Shown one piece after another: positions 51,992 to 62,100 of a stretch of 64,000 bases of DNA. Each line of letters opens with the position of its first letter. Positions within the stretch are counted from its first letter, which is position 1. Location of the stretch: assembly GCF_036226465.1 (NCBI RefSeq), contig NZ_CP108476.1, positions 248,001 to 312,000 on the forward strand. Direction: 5' to 3'. The translations under genes and the position numbers were made by a program. Origin of the DNA: Kitasatospora sp. NBC_01250. Lineage in GTDB: Bacteria; Actinomycetota; Actinomycetes; Streptomycetales; Streptomycetaceae. Below the pieces are notes generated by a model. That model was not told where the DNA came from. It searched no databases and worked only from the letters and a program-made list of their open reading frames with translations.

Positions 51992-52621
51992 TTACTGGTA
52001 CAGGCGCTCCAGGTACTGCGGGCCGTAGTACGCCTCCAGTTCCGCCACGCTCTCCGGACGGCGATCGTGGGCCTTCGCGAGCACCGCACGGGAGGGCGCC
52101 GCGTCCGGCTCCCAGGTCTCCGGCTGCCAGACTCCGCCCCGCAGCAGGGCCCTCGGGCAGTGGTAGAAGACCTGGTCGATCTCGACCAGCAGGGCCAGCT
52201 GCGGACGATTCCCCTTGACCACCATGTCGTCGAAGAACGGCGCGTCGCGCACGAGCTGCGCGCGGCCGTTGATGCGCAGCGTGTCGGGGCGGCCGGGGAT
52301 CAGGTAGAGCAGCCCCACGTGGGGATTGGCCAGGATGTTGCGGAACCCGTCGGCCCGGCGGTTCCCGGGACGTTCGGGGATCGCGATCGTCGTGTCGTCC
52401 AGCACGAGCGTGAACCCGGCCGGGTCGCCCTTCGGTGACGCGTCGCAGCTTCCGTCGGCCCCCGAAGTCGCCACCACGCACAGCGGCGAGGCGGCCAGCC
52501 ACTGGCGGTCGTGCTCGTGCAGGCTCGGCCGCACCTTGACCAGCGCGCCCGGTGTCGGCTCGCCGAGCAGCTCCCCCAGTTCCTCCGGTGACGTCACCTC
52601 GACCAGGTCTGTGTGCAGCAC
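51992..52621 (-). CDS. PPOX-type FMN-binding protein (MSMEG_1061 group)
   Basis: The product has 209 residues from GTG 52619-52621, with GGTGAGG just upstream. It follows the pyridoxamine 5'-phosphate oxidase-like split-barrel fold: LAASPLCVVATSGADGSCDA, GDPAGFTLVLDDTTIAIPER, PHVGLLYLIPGRPDTLRING and LVEIDQVFYHCPRALLRGGV. The last motif is typical of the MSMEG_1061 group of flavin proteins, which may use F420 or FMN. The substrate is unknown. Earlier starts (to 52906) have no ribosome site. It is divergent from the Fe-S oxidoreductase gene. Confidence 0.82.
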   Translation of the reverse strand: MLHTDLVEVTSPEELGELLGEPTPGALVKVRPSLHEHDRQWLAASPLCVVATSGADGSCDASPKGDPAGFTLVLDDTTIAIPERPGNRRADGFRNILANPHVGLLYLIPGRPDTLRINGRAQLVRDAPFFDDMVVKGNRPQLALLVEIDQVFYHCPRALLRGGVWQPETWEPDAAPSRAVLAKAHDRRPESVAELEAYYGPQYLERLYQ

Positions 52622-52886
52622 GGACCTCACCCCCCTTCCCGTGGAATACGTGAACAGGTCGAGCGTAGACGACGGCCCGCCACCAGTGGCCGGACGAGGA
52701 TGCCCCGAAGTCCGCACACCATCTTGCCCGCACACCGTGCCTCGCGCCGTGGTGGTCCCGGCGACGCAGATCACCAGCCGCACATCTTCAGGAAGCCTTC
52801 CATGCTCGGTAATCTGACTGCTCATCAGCACAAGGTTACCCGCCAGTAGGATCGAGCTTCCGCTCGCGCAGGTTGGAGGAGCCCTC

Positions 52887-55106
52887 ATGCAACTCGCCGC
52901 GATCACCGTGTCGCTGGTCCTCGCCGTGGTCGGCGTGGCACTGTTCGGCCGAGCCTTCGCGCAGGTCTACCGGGTCGTCCGACTCGGCCAGGACGTCCCC
53001 GCGGGCACCCGCACCGACAACCGGGTCGCGCGGACGGTCACGGTGCTCCGGGAGTTCCTCGGCCACACCCGGATGAACCGGTGGAAGGTGGTCGGTGCAG
53101 CACACTGGTTCATCGCCATCGCCTTCCTCTCGCTCGTACTGACCTTGGCGAACGCCTTCGGCCAACTCTTCAGCGCCGACTGGACGCTTCCGATCATCGG
53201 CCACTGGGTGCCGTACGAGATGTTCCTCGAGTTCCTCGTCACGACGATGACGCTCGGCATTCTCGTGCTCATCGCCATCCGCCAGCTCAGCCACCCGAGG
53301 CGGGCCGGCCGCAAGTCACGCTTCGCCGGCTCGAACCTCGGCCAGGCGTACTTCGTCGAGGCCGTCATCCTCATCATCGGCATCTGCGACATGACGCTGG
53401 GCGGCCTGGAGGGAGCCCTCGTCCGCATCGGCCACTACGACGCCGCGCACTTCGCGTCCTACCCCCTGGTCCTCGCCTTCAGGGGAATGAGCACCGGCAC
53501 CCTGCAGAACCTGGTCCTCCTGACCTCGACGATCAAGATCGCGACGTCCTTCATCTGGATGATCACGGTCTCGCTCAAGACCGACATGGGCGTCGCCTGG
53601 CACCGCTTCCTGGGCTTCCCGAACATCTGGTTCAAGCGCGAGGCGGATGGCGGGGTCGCGCTCGGCGCGCTGCAGCCCATGCACTCGGGCGGGCGGCCGA
53701 TCGACTTCGAGGACCCGGCCGAGGACGCCGTCTTCGGCGTCTCGCAGGTCGAGCACTTCTCCTGGAAGGGCATCCTCGACTTCTCCACCTGCACCGAGTG
53801 CGGCCGCTGCCAGTCGCAGTGCCCGGCCTGGAACACCGGCAAGCCGCTGTCGCCGAAGCTGCTGATCATGAGCCTGCGCGAGCACACCTACGCCAAGGCG
53901 CCGTACCTGCTGGCCGGCGGCGGCAAGACCGCTCCGGAGGGAGGGCAGGGCTCGGGCAGCGAGAAGGCGACCGCGGAGCAGTTGAAGGACGTGCCGGCGG
54001 CGGCACTGGCCGAGGCGGAGCGTCCGCTGATCGGCACCGCCGAGGAGAACGGGGTGATCGACCCCGACGTGCTGTGGTCCTGCACCACCTGCGGTGCCTG
54101 CGTCGAGCAGTGCCCGGTGGACATCGAGCACATCGACCACATCGTCGACATGCGCCGCTACCAGGTGATGATCGAGTCCTCGTTCCCGACCGAGGCCGGG
54201 ACGATGCTCAAGAACCTGGAGAACAAGGGCAACCCGTGGGGCATGGCCACCAAGGCGCGCCTGGACTGGGTCAAGGAGCTGAAGAAGGAGACCGGCATCG
54301 AGGTGCCGGTGATCGGCCAGGACATCGAGCCGGCCGAGGTCGAGTACCTCTACTGGGTCGGTTGCGCCGGTGCGTTGGAGGACCGGGCGAAGAAGACCAC
54401 CAAGGCCTTCGCCGAACTGCTGCACACCGCCGGGGTCCGGTTCGCCATCCTGGGCAAGGAGGAGTCCTGCACCGGCGACTCGGCCCGCCGCCTGGGCAAC
54501 GAGTTCCTGTTCCAGATGCTCGGCGCGCAGAACGTCGAGACGCTCAACGCCGCGCTGGAGGACGCCCCGAAGAAGCGGATCGTGGCCACCTGCCCGCACT
54601 GCTTCAACACCATCGCGAACGAATACCCGCAGCTCGGCGGCCACTTCGAGGTCATCCACCACACCCAGCTGCTGCAGCACCTGATCGACGAGGGCAAGCT
54701 GGTCCCGGTCAACCCGGTGGAGGGCCTGATCACGTATCACGACCCCTGCTACCTGGGTCGGCACAACAAGGTCTACAGCCCGCCGCGCGAGATCATGGAC
54801 AAGGTCCCGGGGCTGCGCCAGCAGGAGATGCACCGTCACAAGGAACGCGGCTTCTGCTGCGGCGCCGGTGGCGCGCGGATGTGGATGGAGGAGCGGATCG
54901 GCAAGCGGATCAACACCGAGCGGGTGGACGAGGCGCTGTCGCTCAACCCCGACATCGTCTCCACCGCCTGCCCGTTCTGCCTGGTGATGCTCTCCGACTC
55001 GGTGAACGGCAAGAAGAACGAAGGCGCGGCCAAGGAGCACCTGAAGGTGGTCGACGTCGCGCAGCTGCTGCTGGACTCCGTGGAGGCGGCCCCGCGCGTG
55101 TCCTGA
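52887..55106 (+). CDS. Membrane-bound Fe-S oxidoreductase (heterodisulfide-reductase-like, FadF-type)
   Basis: The product has 739 residues. The N-terminal half contains five to six membrane helices, including LAAITVSLVLAVVGVALFGR and WFIAIAFLSLVLTLANAFGQ. Two 4Fe-4S clusters follow (CTECGRCQSQCPAW and CTTCGACVEQCPVD). Two CCG domains contain CTGDSARRLGNEF, HDPCYLGRHNKVY and CCGAGGARMWMEERIG. The layout is that of the actinobacterial HdrDE/GlpC-like protein FadF, proposed to feed electrons from fatty-acid oxidation dehydrogenases into the respiratory chain. It is the only gene of its kind in the window. Start: ATG at 52887 after GGAGGAG. Confidence 0.92.
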   Translation: MQLAAITVSLVLAVVGVALFGRAFAQVYRVVRLGQDVPAGTRTDNRVARTVTVLREFLGHTRMNRWKVVGAAHWFIAIAFLSLVLTLANAFGQLFSADWTLPIIGHWVPYEMFLEFLVTTMTLGILVLIAIRQLSHPRRAGRKSRFAGSNLGQAYFVEAVILIIGICDMTLGGLEGALVRIGHYDAAHFASYPLVLAFRGMSTGTLQNLVLLTSTIKIATSFIWMITVSLKTDMGVAWHRFLGFPNIWFKREADGGVALGALQPMHSGGRPIDFEDPAEDAVFGVSQVEHFSWKGILDFSTCTECGRCQSQCPAWNTGKPLSPKLLIMSLREHTYAKAPYLLAGGGKTAPEGGQGSGSEKATAEQLKDVPAAALAEAERPLIGTAEENGVIDPDVLWSCTTCGACVEQCPVDIEHIDHIVDMRRYQVMIESSFPTEAGTMLKNLENKGNPWGMATKARLDWVKELKKETGIEVPVIGQDIEPAEVEYLYWVGCAGALEDRAKKTTKAFAELLHTAGVRFAILGKEESCTGDSARRLGNEFLFQMLGAQNVETLNAALEDAPKKRIVATCPHCFNTIANEYPQLGGHFEVIHHTQLLQHLIDEGKLVPVNPVEGLITYHDPCYLGRHNKVYSPPREIMDKVPGLRQQEMHRHKERGFCCGAGGARMWMEERIGKRINTERVDEALSLNPDIVSTACPFCLVMLSDSVNGKKNEGAAKEHLKVVDVAQLLLDSVEAAPRVS

Positions 55107-55218
55107 TGGGCCTCGCGGACCGGCTCGCGGCCCGACCAGCATCCGTGCGCGACCGCGCCGTTCTGCCCACGGTGAAGACCGGCCCGATCGGGCTCGACGG
55201 TCGCTACAGTCTGGTCTC

Positions 55219-55944
55219 ATGACGACTGTCACCACACGCACGGTCGAATACCCGGCCGACGGACTGACGATGATCGGGCACCTTGCGCTCCCCGCCGGGG
55301 CCGGCCGCCGGCCCGCGGTCCTGATCGGGCCCGAGGGTCCGGGCCTGAACGACTTCCAGCGCCGCCGAGCCGACGCCCTCGCCGAACTGGGCTATGTGGC
55401 GCTGGCCTTCGACATCAACGGCGGGCGCTGGTTCACCGATCCCCAGGAGATGCTGGCGTACGTGACCCCGCTGCTCGCGGACCCCGACCGGATGCGGGGC
55501 ATCGGCCACGCGGGGCTCGACGTACTGCTCGCCGAGCCCCGGACCGACCCCGACCGGATCGCCGCCATCGGCTACGGCACCGGGGGCGCCATCGCGTTGG
55601 AGCTCGGGCGGGACGGCGTCGACCTGCGCGCGATCGGGACGGTCAACGCACTGACCACGGGGCGGCCGGGCGAGGCCGCGCGCATCCGCTGCCCCGTGTG
55701 GGCCGGGGTGGGATCGGAGGACCCGATCATGCCCGCCGAGCAGCGGGACGCCTTCACCGCCGAACTGCAGGCCGCGGGCGTCGACTGGCGCCTCGTGGTC
55801 TACGGCGGAGCTCTGCACGCCTTCCACCACCCGCCGGTCGACCACACCGTGCTCCCCGGCGTCGGCCACCACCCGCAGCACGCGCAGCGAGCCTGGCGCG
55901 ACATCGTCGGCCTGCTCGCCGAGTGCGTGCCGGTAGCGGCGTGA
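55219..55944 (+). CDS. Dienelactone-hydrolase-family protein lacking the nucleophile
   Basis: The product has 241 residues. It has the DLH pattern: RPAVLIGPEGPGLNDFQRRR, ALAFDINGGRWFTDP, and C-terminal GSEDPIMPAEQRDAF (Asp) and ALHAFHHPPVDHT (His). The elbow that normally reads GYCFGG or GxSxG is GYGTGG here, so the Cys or Ser nucleophile is Gly. With acid and base retained, either a neighbouring residue acts or the protein is a pseudoenzyme. It is cytoplasmic. It is separated by 112 nt from the Fe-S oxidoreductase gene upstream, and one transcript is possible. Confidence 0.85.
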   Translation: MTTVTTRTVEYPADGLTMIGHLALPAGAGRRPAVLIGPEGPGLNDFQRRRADALAELGYVALAFDINGGRWFTDPQEMLAYVTPLLADPDRMRGIGHAGLDVLLAEPRTDPDRIAAIGYGTGGAIALELGRDGVDLRAIGTVNALTTGRPGEAARIRCPVWAGVGSEDPIMPAEQRDAFTAELQAAGVDWRLVVYGGALHAFHHPPVDHTVLPGVGHHPQHAQRAWRDIVGLLAECVPVAA

Positions 55945-55979
55945 GCCGGAGCGTCAAAAGTGCGTGCGGCGTGAACGAC

Positions 55980-56008
55980 AGCGGCCAGATCGAGCCCAAC
56001 TGGCCGCT
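55980..56008. terminator. Hairpin between convergent genes
   Basis: AGCGGCCAG and CTGGCCGCT are perfect 9-bp arms around an 11-nt loop, 35 nt past the DLH-like stop codon and before the convergent cyclodeaminase-family gene. Confidence 0.65.
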
Positions 56009-56107
56009 ATCAAAACGCGGTGCCCGCGCACGGTTGTTGAGCGTTGCGCTCAGTGCGGGCGGTGGCAGGGGCCTGCCCGGAGGGGCGTAGATTCCGGTGC
56101 CGTCGAG

Positions 56108-57094
56108 TCAGTCGAGCTTGATGCACTGGCCCAGTCCCTGAGCCGCCGCTGCCTCGGCGATGGCGAAGCCGGACATGATGTCCTGCACGCCGAGCCCGAG
56201 CGACTTGAAGACGGTGACCTCGCGTTCCTCGCGGCGTCCCGGATGGGCTCCCAGCAGCACCTCGCCCAGTTCCGCCTGAATGTGGTCAAGTCCGATCAGC
56301 CCCTCCGTGATCGGCGCTCGCAGGTCACCGGACTCCGCTGCGGCGGATTCCCGACTGTCCACGAAGAAGGACGCCTTGGCCACTGCCGCGGAGGAGAGCT
56401 CGCGGTGGTCCAGGAAGGAAGCACCGACAGCATTGACGTGCACTCCGGGGGCAAGGTCTGCGGCCTCGACGAGGGGTTCCTTGGCCGCTGTCGCTGTGCA
56501 CACCAGATCCGCCCCGGCCAGGGCCTCCGCGGGGCTGTCCGTGACCTCCACCTCGATGCCGAGCTCGGTGGCCGCCCATGCGCGGTACACGTCGGCGTTG
56601 GCACGGGTGCGGCTCCAGACTCGAACTCTCCGAAGTGGCCTGACCACCTGCATGGCCTCCAGATGGCTGCGGGCCTGGACACCCGAGCCGAGGACGGCGA
56701 GATCCCCGGCATCCCGCCGTGCCAGGGCATCGGTGGCGGCGGCGGAGACCGAGGCGGTGCGGATGGCGGTCACTGCTCCGGCATCCATCAGCGCGAGCGG
56801 AGCGCCGGTGTCGGGGTCGAAGACGAGGACGACGCCGATGTGCAGTTCCAGACCGCGGCCCGGATTCTCGGGCTTGAGCACCATGGCCTTCACCCCGTAC
56901 CCCGCCCACCCCTCTCCCGAAACGAAGCCCGGCATGGTGCCGAGCAGGCCGGTGTCCTTCTCCGGGCGAAGAATGGTGCGCAGGGGCAGGTCCACCATCT
57001 TTTTGCTGTACCGGCGCATCGCCTCCGCCATGACCTGTGTGGCCTCCCGGATCGGGTAGACCTTGCGCACGGTGGCGCGGTCGATCAGGAGCAT
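56108..57094 (-). CDS. Ornithine cyclodeaminase/mu-crystallin family protein
   Basis: The product has 328 residues. The fold has an N-terminal oligomerisation part (REATQVMAEAMRRYSKKMVD) and a Rossmann domain with LAVLGSGVQARSHLEAMQVV. The conserved Lys of the active site is in GVKAMVLKPENP, and Asp/Arg in GAVTAIRTASVSAAATDALA. Members cyclise ornithine to proline or reduce imines and related amino acids using NAD(P). It is divergent from the next genes and may belong to the biosynthetic region by supplying a non-standard amino acid. That link rests only on proximity. Confidence 0.87.
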   Translation of the reverse strand: MLLIDRATVRKVYPIREATQVMAEAMRRYSKKMVDLPLRTILRPEKDTGLLGTMPGFVSGEGWAGYGVKAMVLKPENPGRGLELHIGVVLVFDPDTGAPLALMDAGAVTAIRTASVSAAATDALARRDAGDLAVLGSGVQARSHLEAMQVVRPLRRVRVWSRTRANADVYRAWAATELGIEVEVTDSPAEALAGADLVCTATAAKEPLVEAADLAPGVHVNAVGASFLDHRELSSAAVAKASFFVDSRESAAAESGDLRAPITEGLIGLDHIQAELGEVLLGAHPGRREEREVTVFKSLGLGVQDIMSGFAIAEAAAAQGLGQCIKLD

Positions 57095-57474
57095 CGTGAA
57101 CTCTTCTCGTTGAGGACCCCGCGACCGCCCATGTGACGTGTGGCTGGCCAGTCACCGCGATGGTATCGACAGCATGCGGCCGAGCCGATGAATTGAGAGA
57201 GACCGGATTGGTTGCGAATCGTCCGAGTCGGCGCTTTCCCGCGGCTCAAGAGAATTCATATCGTCATATACACGTAAATACTGTCGCCTCTCTCTGGCGA
57301 CTCTTCCTTGTCCGTGCCCGCATTCGAGTGAACACGATCTTTGGTGCGTGACATTTTTCTGTTCGTTCGGATTTACTGCACCCGAACAGATGTCCGACCG
57401 GTTGCGCATCGTTGCCGATGCGTTCCGCATGCGGCCTGTTTCCCGATCAGCTGACAAGTGGAAGGAACTGAGAG
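57095..57474. other. AT-richer divergent promoter region
   Basis: The 380 bp between the divergent cyclodeaminase-family gene and the secreted-protein gene contain AT-rich parts unusual for the window, for example GAATTCATATCGTCATATAC (57252-57271). This is a plausible promoter area for the region to the right. No small gene is evident. Confidence 0.45.
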
Positions 57475-58068
57475 GTGCAGACCTCATCGAGAATTCGTAC
57501 GGGCGGCTCGCGTCGTTCGACGCTGCGTGGCCGTACGGTCGCGGTTGCCGCCGGCATCGCGCTGCTGCTCACCGCCGGCCCGGCCCTGGCGGAGGCGAAG
57601 CCCAAGGCCGACAGCCGCACCATCGACCTTGCCTGCCGGGGAACTGCCAAGGCCAAGGTCATGGACAAGGTGACCGATGACCCGCAGCTGATCCACTGGA
57701 CCGTGGACGGCGTACTGACCAACTGCAACACCGGGGACGACCAGGAGGCCCCGACGGGTGACGGTGCCGTGCACGAGGTCGGCCACGAGATGGCCAGCTG
57801 CACCGCCGCGGACTTCCACAGCGCGAGGTGGGCGCAGGACATCATCTGGTCCACCGGCGAGAAGAGCCACATCGAGGGTGCCTTCGCCTTCGACAACCAC
57901 GACGGTGACGAGGTCCTGACCAGGGCCGTCGGCAAGGTGCTGTCCGGCCCGTACCAGGGTGACAGCCTCGAGGAGACCAGCATCGTCATGACCACCCACC
58001 CCAAGCCCTGCGAGGAGGCGGGCCTGACGTCCAACGACGTCGTGGGAACCTTCGAGTTCTGGCACTGA
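57475..58068 (+). CDS. Secreted protein of unknown function
   Basis: The product has 197 residues from GTG 57475 with GGAAGGA upstream. The signal peptide is RGRTVAVAAGIALLLTAGPA with cleavage near ALAEA. The mature protein is acidic, with about 4 Cys (IDLACRGTAKAK, VLTNCNTGDD, MASCTAADFHS, KPCEEAGL) and HEVGHEM in the middle. The latter resembles HExxH only loosely (HEVGHE), and no metallopeptidase should be inferred. It precedes a methyltransferase gene with a terminator between them. Function unknown; possibly a substrate or an extracellular factor of the cluster. Confidence 0.7.
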   Translation: MQTSSRIRTGGSRRSTLRGRTVAVAAGIALLLTAGPALAEAKPKADSRTIDLACRGTAKAKVMDKVTDDPQLIHWTVDGVLTNCNTGDDQEAPTGDGAVHEVGHEMASCTAADFHSARWAQDIIWSTGEKSHIEGAFAFDNHDGDEVLTRAVGKVLSGPYQGDSLEETSIVMTTHPKPCEEAGLTSNDVVGTFEFWH

Positions 58069-58070
58069 AC

Positions 58071-58122
58071 CCGGGCCGCTCCCCTTATCCGAGCACCGGG
58101 AGAAGGTGTGCTCGCGGCCCGG
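58071..58122 (+). terminator. Nested hairpin after the secreted-protein gene
   Basis: CCGGGCCGC and GCGGCCCGG are perfect outer arms. An inner CGAGCACC/GGTGTGCTCG stem with a bulge lies within. It starts right after the TGA at 58066-58068. Confidence 0.65.
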
Positions 58123-58249
58123 CCGCGGGCACACCTCGGATCTCCTCGCCCATTCTTTCCGCCGTCGGGCACAGTCCGCGGTTCTTCTGATTTCTGTCCT
58201 GATCGGCTGTTTTCCGTAGCCAGCATCCCGAGAGTGAGGATGGTTCACC

Positions 58250-59104
58250 ATGTCCGGTGACACGAACGTCGACTTCTATGAGAGCAGTCCGGAATTCGTC
58301 CGGGTCTGGGCGGATTCGAGACTGACCATCAGCTCCGCGCTGTGGCAGGGCTGCCCGGACCTGGACCTCGACCGGGCCCAGGAGCAGAAGCTCAACCTGA
58401 TGGCCGATCTTGCGGATTTCAAGCCCGGTGGAAAGGTCCTCGACATCGGTTGCGGATACGGCGGTCTCCTGACCTTCGCCGTCGACGAGCGCAAGGTCGG
58501 CCACGCTCTCGGGATCACCACGTCAGCGTCCCAGGCGGGGCATGTCAAATCGTTGGGCAATCCCGCCGTCGAGGTCAGCGACTGCGACTTCTGGGACCTT
58601 CCCGTCGAGACGGCCGGCTTCGACTCCGTGGTCGCGGTGCAGTCGTTGGAGCACGTGCTGGCAGGCGCTCCGGCCGACTGCGGGAGCGATCCGAAGGCCA
58701 TGCGGGAGATGCTCCGGCGCATTCACGCGTGGACGGTGCCGGGCGGCCGGTTCGCCGCCGAGGTATGCGTTGCCGGACCGGCCGAGACCCGGGACGACCT
58801 GCACGAGCAACTCGACGCGGAGGTGCTCAGGAACTCCCGGCAGGCCATCATGCCGCGCCTGGGTGACCTCCTCAACGCCGGCTCCGGCCTGTGGGAGCCG
58901 GTCAGCATCGTGACCCAGCACGAGGACATGCTGCGCACCCTGGAGGCGGCCGGTTCCCGGCTCTCGGAGCGCGAGCAGGAGGCTCGGGCCATCGGCGGCG
59001 ACCGCCTCTACCAGGCCACCTGCGAGACGGTGCGCGGAACAACCGCGGCGGTGCGCGGCGGGATCATGAGAATCGCCTGGATCTCGTGGAAGCGGATCGA
59101 CTGA
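58250..59104 (+). CDS. SAM-dependent methyltransferase
   Basis: The product has 284 residues from ATG 58250, with GTGAGGATGG upstream. It has an N-terminal cap of the cyclopropane-synthase-like kind (VDFYESSPEFVRVWADSRLT, AQEQKLNLMADLADFKPGG). The SAM motif I is VLDIGCGYGGLLTF, followed by FDSVVAVQSLEHVL. The C-terminal half holds ETRDDLHEQLDAEVLRNS and helical segments. Such enzymes methylate carbon, nitrogen or oxygen of small molecules. It begins 181 nt after the secreted-protein gene and 54 nt before the NRPS-like gene, so it is most likely part of the same biosynthetic unit. Confidence 0.85.
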   Translation: MSGDTNVDFYESSPEFVRVWADSRLTISSALWQGCPDLDLDRAQEQKLNLMADLADFKPGGKVLDIGCGYGGLLTFAVDERKVGHALGITTSASQAGHVKSLGNPAVEVSDCDFWDLPVETAGFDSVVAVQSLEHVLAGAPADCGSDPKAMREMLRRIHAWTVPGGRFAAEVCVAGPAETRDDLHEQLDAEVLRNSRQAIMPRLGDLLNAGSGLWEPVSIVTQHEDMLRTLEAAGSRLSEREQEARAIGGDRLYQATCETVRGTTAAVRGGIMRIAWISWKRID

Positions 59105-59158
59105 CGGTCCCGGCATCGAAGGGCGCGGAATCTCACAGGGTCAACCGAGGTGATCATC

Positions 59159-62100
59159 ATGGGAAATGTCGTGGAAGCCGCTGCCCCTCTTCGGCCGGCC
59201 GCACCGGATTCGGGGGACCTCTCGCTCTCTGAGCTGCTCACCCGGCAGGCAGCCCGGACCCCCGGGGCGCCGGCGGTACGGGACGGAGGGCGGGAGCTGT
59301 CGTACCGGGAACTCGACGACATGGCTGCCGCTGTCGCCGGCGCGCTGACGGACCGCGGTGTGCGCCCCGGGATGACGGTCGGGGTGCTCGGTACCCGATC
59401 CTGGGAGTCCACGGTCGCGCTGTGCGGCGTGCTGAAGGCGGGTTCCGTCGCCGTCCCGCTGGATGCCCATCACCCGTCCGCACGGATGAGCGACATGATG
59501 GTCGACTCCGGGGCGGACGTGGTTGTGCTGCTGACCGGTCACCGATCCGTCTGCGAGTCGCTGCCGGTGCGATGGCTGCCCTTCGCCGAAGCAGTTGAGC
59601 ACCGGCCGACCGGGCTTGCGCAGCCCGCTCCGGGCGACCGGACGCGCCAGGCACAGGATGCCGCGTACATCCTGTTCACCTCGGGTACCACGGGACGGCC
59701 GAAGGCGGTGGTGGTGCCCCACAAGGCGGTGGCGCGGCTCGGTCTCGACGGTCTTCCGTGGTGCGCGGGGCCGGGCAAGCGGGTCCTGCAGACCTTCGGC
59801 CTGTCGTTCGACGGGTCACTGATGGAGGTGTGGTCGACACTGCTCAACGGCGGCTGCCTGGTGGTGGCGGGGCCCAACGAGCTGCTCGATCCCAGTGCGC
59901 TGCAGGCCCTGATGGACCGCGAGCAGGTCAGCCACGCATTCCTGACCATGAGCCTGTTCCACCACGCGGTCCGCTTCCGACCCGGCATCTTCGCAGGGTT
60001 GGAGATGGTGCTGACGGGTGGTGAGGCCATGGCCGTCGGGCTCGCCCGTGCGGTCCTCGACAGCGGTGCGCCGCGCCAGCTCATCCACGGCTACGGCGTG
60101 ACCGAGGCGGGCATCCTGGTCACCACGCATGACCTCCGCAGCATCGCGCGGGATGCGGCTTCCGTTCCCATCGGGCAGCCGGTGGCGGGCAGCGAGTGCC
60201 ACGTCCTGCTGGAGGACGGCAGCCCGGCGCTCCCCGGCCAGGAAGGCGAGCTGTACATCGGCGGTGACGGGCTGGCGCTGGGCTATCTGGGGCGTGCGGA
60301 GGAGACCAGGAGGGCGTTCGTCACCATGGCCGTCGGCGGCCGGGCCGGCGTCCGGCTGTACCACAGCGGCGACCGGGCCCGGTGGAACCCCAACGGAACC
60401 CTGGAATTCCTCGGACGGTCCGACCGCCAGGTGAAGATCCGCGGATGCCGGATCGAACTGGACGCCCTGGAGGCGCAGATGCGAGCGCACCCGGACGTCG
60501 CCGAGGCAGCCGTCCTGCTTCGGGGGGAGGACGACATGAGCAGGACGCTGAGTGCCTTCGTCACCTCCGCTCGCCCGGACCGTCCCGTTCACCCGGAGCA
60601 GGTGCGCATGTTCCTGGCCGAGCGGCTGCCAGCGCACAGCATCCCCACTCCGATCAGACCCGTGGACCGGTTCCCGCTCACCGACAACGGAAAGATCGAC
60701 TACGCCGCCCTGCGGGCCGACCTCCAGGCACCCGCGAACGACAGGCCGGGGCAGGACGGCGCACCGGCGGACGACGACCCCGTGCGCCGCATCTGGGCCG
60801 ACAGCCTGGGTGTGTCGGTCCACCCGGACACCCACTTCTTCGAAGCCGGCGGGAACTCCCTGCTTGCGGCACACGTCGTGAACCGCACGCTCACCGCACT
60901 CGGTCTGCCCCCGGACCGGTTCCGACCGCTGCTGCGCAGCCTGCTGGCCCAGCCCGCCTTCTCGGCCCACCGTGCCGCGCTGGCCGGATTCCGCGAGTCC
61001 GGTTCCGCTCCGGTGCCCGACCCGGCCGAGCACGCCTATTTCGAGGCCGAGGCTTCGCTCGATCTGACGCTGCCTCCGCTCGACCGGCCGGCGGTCGGTA
61101 GCGGCCCAGTGCGTCGCGTTCTCCTCACCGGGGCCACCGGCTTCCTGGGCGCCTTCCTGCTGGAGCGCCTGATGCGCCACCCCGACATCGTCGTTCACTG
61201 CCTGGTGCGGGCCGGTGACCCGGACCACGCGCGCGACCGCGTCCGCGCCAACCTGCTGCGGTACGGGATCGAGCAGCCCGATCCGCAACGGATCGAGGTC
61301 CACCCGGCCGACCTGTCCCGCGCCGGGCTGGGCCTGGCGACGGCGGTCCGGCGACGGCTCGCGGACTCGATCGACCTCGTCCTGCACAACGCCGCCCACG
61401 TCAACTTCATCTACCCGTACAGCGCGCTGCGCGGCCCCAACGTGACCGCGGTCCGCGAGCTGATCGGCCTGGCCGCGGCCCGGCGCATCCCGCTGCACCA
61501 CGTCTCCAGCGTCGCCGTGCTGGCGGGCAGCGGTGCCGCGGGCGTCCGGCAGTTCACCGAGACCAGCCCGCTGAGCCATCCCGAACTGATCAGCCTGGGG
61601 TACGGCGAGTCGAAGTGGGTCGCCGAACGCCTGCTGCAACACGCCGCCCGGGCCGGACTGCCGGTCACCGTCTACCGGCCGTACGAGATCACCGGGCACA
61701 GCCGTACCGGCGCGTGGAACACCGACACCGCGCTGTGCGCTCTCCTGGACGCGATCACCCGGCTCGGGGCCGCCCCGGCCATCCGGCTGCCGTTCGACCT
61801 GGTTCCCGTCGATTCCGTCGCTGATGCGATCGTCGGCGTGGCGACCACCTACCCGCACGTCGCAGGGGTGTTCCACCTGACCAATCCGCGCCCCGCACTG
61901 CTCTGCGACATGGTCGGCCGGCTGCGCGCCGCCGGGCACACCATCCGGGAGCTGCCCTACCGCGACTGGGTGCAGTTGGTGCTGGAACACGTCCGCGAAC
62001 ACCCTGACACGTTGGTCGCCCCGTTCGCGCCGCTGTTCGCCACCCGCGCCAACCACGCGGACATCAGCGTCAAGGAGCTGTTCCTGGAATCCGTCTTCCC

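Noticed and set aside
57475-58068. HEVGHEM read as a metallopeptidase motif in the secreted protein
   Set aside because: The motif is out of context, no third ligand or fold is recognisable, and the sequence around it is not helix-like.
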